Source of the DNA: Cryobacterium sp. PH31-O1
GTDB lineage: Bacteria > Actinomycetota > Actinomycetes > Actinomycetales > Microbacteriaceae
Direction: 5' to 3'
DNA: 64,000 nt
Assembly (NCBI RefSeq): GCF_030063455.1
Contig: NZ_JASITB010000005.1
Location: 248,001-312,000, forward strand
Shown here: positions 60,631 through 64,000 of the stretch, piece after piece
How the letters are laid out: every line of letters begins with the position of its first letter
How positions within the stretch are numbered: position 1 is the stretch's first letter
The notes under the pieces: generated by a model
Told to the model about the DNA's origin: nothing
The model's database searches: none
What the model saw: the letters and a program-made list of their open reading frames with translations, nothing else
Translations under genes and position numbers: made by a program

Positions 60631-61415
60631 TTGAAGCTCATCGAGGCTTGAACCTCATCGCGCAGCGATTCCCAAATATCTTGTTTCATGCGTGCAAATT
60701 CCGGGCTGGCTTCCATGGCGATGCTGCGCGGTCGACCAAACGGCACATCGATGATCTCTTTCACGCGGCCCGGACGGGCCGACATCACCACGATTTGGTC
60801 ACCGAGCAGCAGCGCTTCTTCAATCGAGTGAGTAACGAGCACCACGGTCTTACGTTCGACCTCCCAGAGTCGCACAAGCTGTTCCTGCATAAGAATGCGA
60901 GTTTGCGCGTCGAGGGCACCGAGCGGTTCGTCCATCAACAGGGACGGAGAGCCGGTCGCGAACGCCCGGGCGATCGCGATGCGCTGTCTCATCCCGCCGG
61001 AGAGCTGATGCGGGTAGGCGCCTTCGAACCCGGTGAGGCCCACTTCGGCGATCCAGTTGCGGGCATCGCTCTCACGCTCCTTCTTCGAAACCGCGGCCAT
61101 CTTCTGGCCGAACGCCACGTTTTGCAGCACGTTGAACCAAGGAAACACACCGTGCTCCTGAAAGACGAAGGCCGAGCGCGGCACGCGGGTCTGAGGAAAG
61201 TTGATTTGCACCTCACCCGACGTCGCCGTCTCGAGGTCGCCCAGAATGCGCAAGAGCGTGGATTTACCGCATCCGCTTGGCCCGACAATGCAGGTGAACG
61301 AGCCCTTTTTCAGGTTGAGGTTAATGTCGCTCAGGGCATGAACCTGCCCCGAACCGCCAAACACCTTCGAGAGATGGCGCACGACGAAGGCATCACTGCC
61401 CTGTGTGTCAGTCAT
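60627..61415 (-). CDS. ABC transporter ATP-binding protein (SsuB/TauB type)
   Basis: This 262-residue ATPase has Walker A GPSGCGKS at 45-52, the Q-loop 'FVFQEHGVFPW', the signature LSGGM at 138-142 and Walker B 'LLMDEPLGALD' at 159-169. The start MTDTQGS is used because the longer frame reads into the epimerase gene. It overlaps the epimerase by 8 bases. Confidence 0.94.
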   Translation of the reverse strand: MTDTQGSDAFVVRHLSKVFGGSGQVHALSDINLNLKKGSFTCIVGPSGCGKSTLLRILGDLETATSGEVQINFPQTRVPRSAFVFQEHGVFPWFNVLQNVAFGQKMAAVSKKERESDARNWIAEVGLTGFEGAYPHQLSGGMRQRIAIARAFATGSPSLLMDEPLGALDAQTRILMQEQLVRLWEVERKTVVLVTHSIEEALLLGDQIVVMSARPGRVKEIIDVPFGRPRSIAMEASPEFARMKQDIWESLRDEVQASMSFK

Positions 61416-62256
61416 TGTTGTTCCTGTCTGTTGTGGTCTCGCCAAAAAGCGGTGGGTGCACAGAACTGAAGACGCCGCCGATATAGGCACGATCCCAGTC
61501 GGAAGCCAGGAGCGAGGGGTCTGTGTCACTGGCAGCGAACATCCGTTCGGCGAAACGTTCGGAATCGTCGACGGGTCTAAAGCCTATTGCAGCGCCGCCC
61601 TCGGCTGAGAGATACCCGCGTGTGTTCGCCGAGACGCCCCAAATGGTGCGAAAGCCCGGATTCTCCGTCTGAAGGCACGCATCGAACAGGCGCACAGCAT
61701 CGGCGGGGGAAAGCCACGTGCTCAGCGTGCGCTCCCCCGTCGGTTCAGCGAAGCGTGATGCGATTCGGAGGCAGATAACGTCGAGCCCGTATCGGTCGTG
61801 ATAGAGGCTGCCGAGTGCTTCAACGGCGGCCTTTGAGACACCGTAAAACGTGTTGGGGCGTACCCCCACATCGTCGGGAACGAGTGTCCCATCGGTTGGA
61901 ACGGGAACGAATCCGGCCGAGTGGATGCTGCTGGCCAACACCACCCGCCGTATCCCAAGTCGCTGCGCCGCGTACAGAACGGCCTGCGTGCCGTCAATGT
62001 TTGCCCGCATGATGTCAGCCCATTCGGCCTCCAGGGGGATTCCGGCTAGGTGTATCACGGCGTCGCAGCCGCGCAGGGCCTCGAGTAGCGCCTCGCGGTC
62101 GTTTACTTGGCAGTCGACGAACTCGCAACCGAAGGTGTCAGCGGGCAGACGCTGGTCTATACCCACGATCGAATGGCCACGGGCCAGCAGTCCAGGAATA
62201 ATATCGGCTGCGAGGGATCCGGCCGCACCCGTAAGAGCGATTCGCTGACTATTCAT
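61408..62256 (-). CDS. NAD-dependent epimerase/dehydratase-type dehydrogenase (uronate dehydrogenase-like)
   Basis: This 282-residue protein has an extended-SDR Rossmann motif 'IALTGAAGSLAADIIPGLLA', 'AVIHLAGIPLEAEWADIMRA' and 'NIDGTQAVLYAA', then 'VVLASSIHSAGF' and Tyr138-x3-Lys142. The pattern is closest to uronate dehydrogenases, which oxidise uronic acids to lactones. Its location in a sugar-type operon supports an oxidative sugar role, though the substrate is open. It shares one base with the upstream FAD gene stop (TGATG). Confidence 0.88.
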   Translation of the reverse strand: MNSQRIALTGAAGSLAADIIPGLLARGHSIVGIDQRLPADTFGCEFVDCQVNDREALLEALRGCDAVIHLAGIPLEAEWADIMRANIDGTQAVLYAAQRLGIRRVVLASSIHSAGFVPVPTDGTLVPDDVGVRPNTFYGVSKAAVEALGSLYHDRYGLDVICLRIASRFAEPTGERTLSTWLSPADAVRLFDACLQTENPGFRTIWGVSANTRGYLSAEGGAAIGFRPVDDSERFAERMFAASDTDPSLLASDWDRAYIGGVFSSVHPPLFGETTTDRNNND

Positions 62257-63506
62257 CAGATCAAGGCTCCCTGTACGTCGAGAAGGGTGCGAGTGCGGGA
62301 ATAATCGTGACGACCCGTGGCCGCGTACACCGCGGCGGCAATTCCGCAGGCGTGCCCCGTGGCAAACGACGTACCCATCACGCGCAGCGAGGCGTAGGCA
62401 CGGTTATCGCTACTCGTCAGGCGTCCCCCGGCCCAGAGATTCTCGACGGTGTCAGAACAAATCGCGCCATACGGCACGTGATACCAACCCTTGTCTGCGA
62501 TCCCGCCATACTCGGTCGTGCCAACGGTCACATGATCTTCCATCGGCCAACCGCCCCTGGCGATAGCATCGCTCGAGTTCTTGTGGGCGTCAGCAACGTC
62601 TTCGGCCGTAACCGCCTGATGACCACGCAGGCGCCGGGTCTCACGAACGCCCAGTTGCGGACCGGTAGAGGCAAGGAAACTGTTTTTCCAACCCGCGAGA
62701 GACTCTTGAAACGCCGCGAGATACTGCCAGCTAAGGCGCCTGGACTGCACCTCAGCGGCCGTGAGGTCGACAACGTCGAGAGCGTCTCCGTGATCGTCAG
62801 CGATGAGCAGCATCACCTCGCGTGAAAGCGGCATACGCACAGCAATTCCGCTCGAGCGAACCATGGCCATTTCGGAACGGGGTCGGTAGACATCCACTGC
62901 ACGGGTCATTCCGGCCATCGAGAGGTCGGCGTCCTCGCTCACGGCACCGACGCGCATAACGAGGGTACTGGCCTGACGTTCGGACGGCGCCGACACGATC
63001 GCGCCGGCGCCGCACGCGTCGATCAAGGCGCCGTCGCCACTGCAATCAACGAAAGCACGGCCGGTGATGGTTTCGACACCGCCGCGGTGAACGACGTCAA
63101 CGGCGATAATCTGCCCGGCGACCGTCGTGGCCGAGATGAGCTGGCTGTGCAGAAGCAGGCGCACTCCGGCCGCCGTAATGAGATCGTCGTAGACGCTCTT
63201 GGTGGTCTCAAGGTCAAGCAGCACAATGGTATTGCCAGTTTCTGGCACGGTTTGCGTCTGATAGATGTCGCGAGTGCGCAGTTGGTCGAGAACTTGCTGG
63301 CCGACACCGGCCACTACCTGGTTCTTGTTCTGGTCGAAGAACCCGCACAGCGCCAGTACCGAGCTGGTGGTTGCGGCGCCGCCCAAGAATCCATATTTTT
63401 CGACCAGGCAAACGGATGCCCCGGCCTGAGCCGCCCCAATTGCCGCAGCAATCCCGGCGGAGCCACCACCGATGACGACTACATCGAATCGGGTTTCATC
63501 AGTCAC
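62256..63506 (-). CDS. FAD-dependent oxidoreductase (FAD_oxidored, PF12831 type)
   Basis: This protein of about 416 residues starts with 'FDVVVIGGGSAGIAAAIGAA' and 'VCLVEKYGFLGGAATTSSVL', the mark of the FAD_oxidored family. 'LWAGGRLTSSDNRAYASLRV' and 'MGTSFATGHACGIAAA' close it. I place the start at a GTG (63506), because the 45 extra residues of a longer frame are Arg/Ser-rich and unlike the family; no good ribosome site marks either choice. It leads the seven-gene operon. The function of this FAD family in sugar-type operons is not established. Confidence 0.85.
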   Translation of the reverse strand: MTDETRFDVVVIGGGSAGIAAAIGAAQAGASVCLVEKYGFLGGAATTSSVLALCGFFDQNKNQVVAGVGQQVLDQLRTRDIYQTQTVPETGNTIVLLDLETTKSVYDDLITAAGVRLLLHSQLISATTVAGQIIAVDVVHRGGVETITGRAFVDCSGDGALIDACGAGAIVSAPSERQASTLVMRVGAVSEDADLSMAGMTRAVDVYRPRSEMAMVRSSGIAVRMPLSREVMLLIADDHGDALDVVDLTAAEVQSRRLSWQYLAAFQESLAGWKNSFLASTGPQLGVRETRRLRGHQAVTAEDVADAHKNSSDAIARGGWPMEDHVTVGTTEYGGIADKGWYHVPYGAICSDTVENLWAGGRLTSSDNRAYASLRVMGTSFATGHACGIAAAVYAATGRHDYSRTRTLLDVQGALI

Positions 63507-63626
63507 AAGTACACCAGCACTTTCACTCTCACGACGTTGTGACGGAAGCTGCCGCCTCTTCGAGTCTCGACGATTGGGGGACATAGGTAAAATGCCCAGA
63601 AAGCACAGGTGCGATACCTTGAGGTT

Positions 63627-64000
63627 ATGGAGCTGCGCCATCTTAAATATTTCGCCAAGGTCGCCGAGCTACGATCCGTGAGCCGAGCGGCGCTTACACT
63701 CAACATCACCCAGCCAGCGTTGAGCCGCCAAATCAAGGACTTGGAACGAACTCTCGGCTACGTTTTGTTCGACCGCACCCCGCGCGGAGTCACGCTCACC
63801 GCTGCCGGCGATGGACTTTATCGGCACTGCGAGACCGTATTCGCCCAGGTCGACCGCATTCCCGAGGTGCTGCGCACTGCGGCGCAGAATCGCGAAATGC
63901 TACACGTCGGCGTGCCACAGGGGTTGCCCTACGACTGGTTCTTGCGTTTGCTGCAGGCCGTTGATACCGAAGTACCAACGGTCGCGTTGACACTGCACGA
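63627..64000 (+). CDS. LysR family transcriptional regulator (3' cut by window edge)
   Basis: The visible 124 residues begin 'MELRHLKYFAKVAELRSVSR' and 'LNITQPALSRQIKDLERTLG', the LysR winged helix-turn-helix, and 'LFDRTPRGVTLTAAGDGL'. The start of the effector domain, 'MLHVGVPQGLPYDWFLRLLQ', follows before the window ends. GAGG lies only two bases before the ATG, so spacing is short. The gene is divergent from the FAD-led operon, with a 120-base gap, and very likely activates it. Confidence 0.93.
   Translation, partial: MELRHLKYFAKVAELRSVSRAALTLNITQPALSRQIKDLERTLGYVLFDRTPRGVTLTAAGDGLYRHCETVFAQVDRIPEVLRTAAQNREMLHVGVPQGLPYDWFLRLLQAVDTEVPTVALTLH

Overview
The window is high-GC DNA with densely packed genes, many GTG and TTG starts behind GGAG-type ribosome binding sites, and an actinobacterial gene set: an MSMEG_4193-type phosphatase, DUF3090 and SCO1664 cluster, a CGNR zinc-finger regulator, PucR regulators and an alternative decoding factor. 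The octamer GCGGATGC/GCATCCGC is also very frequent. Together this suggests an actinomycete, most likely a member of Microbacteriaceae; that placement is inference. No rRNA, CRISPR array or insertion sequence was seen. One tRNA-Pro(GGG) is present.

Layout. 1-2740: end of a DapA-family gene, then a DHA2 drug exporter with its divergent TetR regulator. 2733-8159: an amino-acid oxidation locus with RidA, a polar amino acid ABC transporter (ATPase, permease, lipoprotein), a DadA-like FAD oxidase and a divergent XRE-cupin regulator. An 18-bp motif is shared by the two promoters. 8187-20442: mostly housekeeping and scattered genes, including a DEAD-box helicase behind a hairpin-rich upstream region, a quinone reductase, YigZ, APC and EamA transporters, a CGNR regulator and a deaminase, plus one lipoprotein remnant.

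20486-42327 is a large nitrogen-compound catabolic island. It holds pxpA, a biotin carrier, a biotin carboxylase, pxpB and pxpC in one operon; a divergent PucR; an NCS1 permease; hyuB and hyuA; a second PucR; a small cupin; a PotABCD-like ABC transporter; two FAD amine oxidases; and a double-length Lrp regulator. It therefore carries two unrelated ATP-dependent ways of opening cyclic amides (lactam, 5-oxoproline or hydantoin type), next to uptake systems and amine oxidases.

42328-48935 mixes decayed genes (a VOC fragment, a squalene-cyclase-like gene with an internal deletion, a pseudouridine synthase remnant) with an aromatic-ring FAD monooxygenase under a striking perfect palindrome, arfB, a secreted CHRD-like protein, and the phosphatase/DUF3090/SCO1664 trio. 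48936-52507 is the best candidate for an uncharacterised, possibly defensive unit: a MazG-like pyrophosphohydrolase overlapping a GIY-YIG plus DUF2075 ATPase fusion, followed by a NYN-LOTUS protein. 53513-57190, around the tRNA, looks like a degraded integrated or recombined segment: a membrane protein, a MarR gene with a nested operator, a broken EamA transporter and a ParA-like ATPase. 57194-64000 is a seven-gene, translationally coupled operon (FAD oxidoreductase, epimerase-type dehydrogenase, NitT/TauT-type ABC transporter, SDR, sugar isomerase-like protein) with a divergent LysR regulator that runs off the end.
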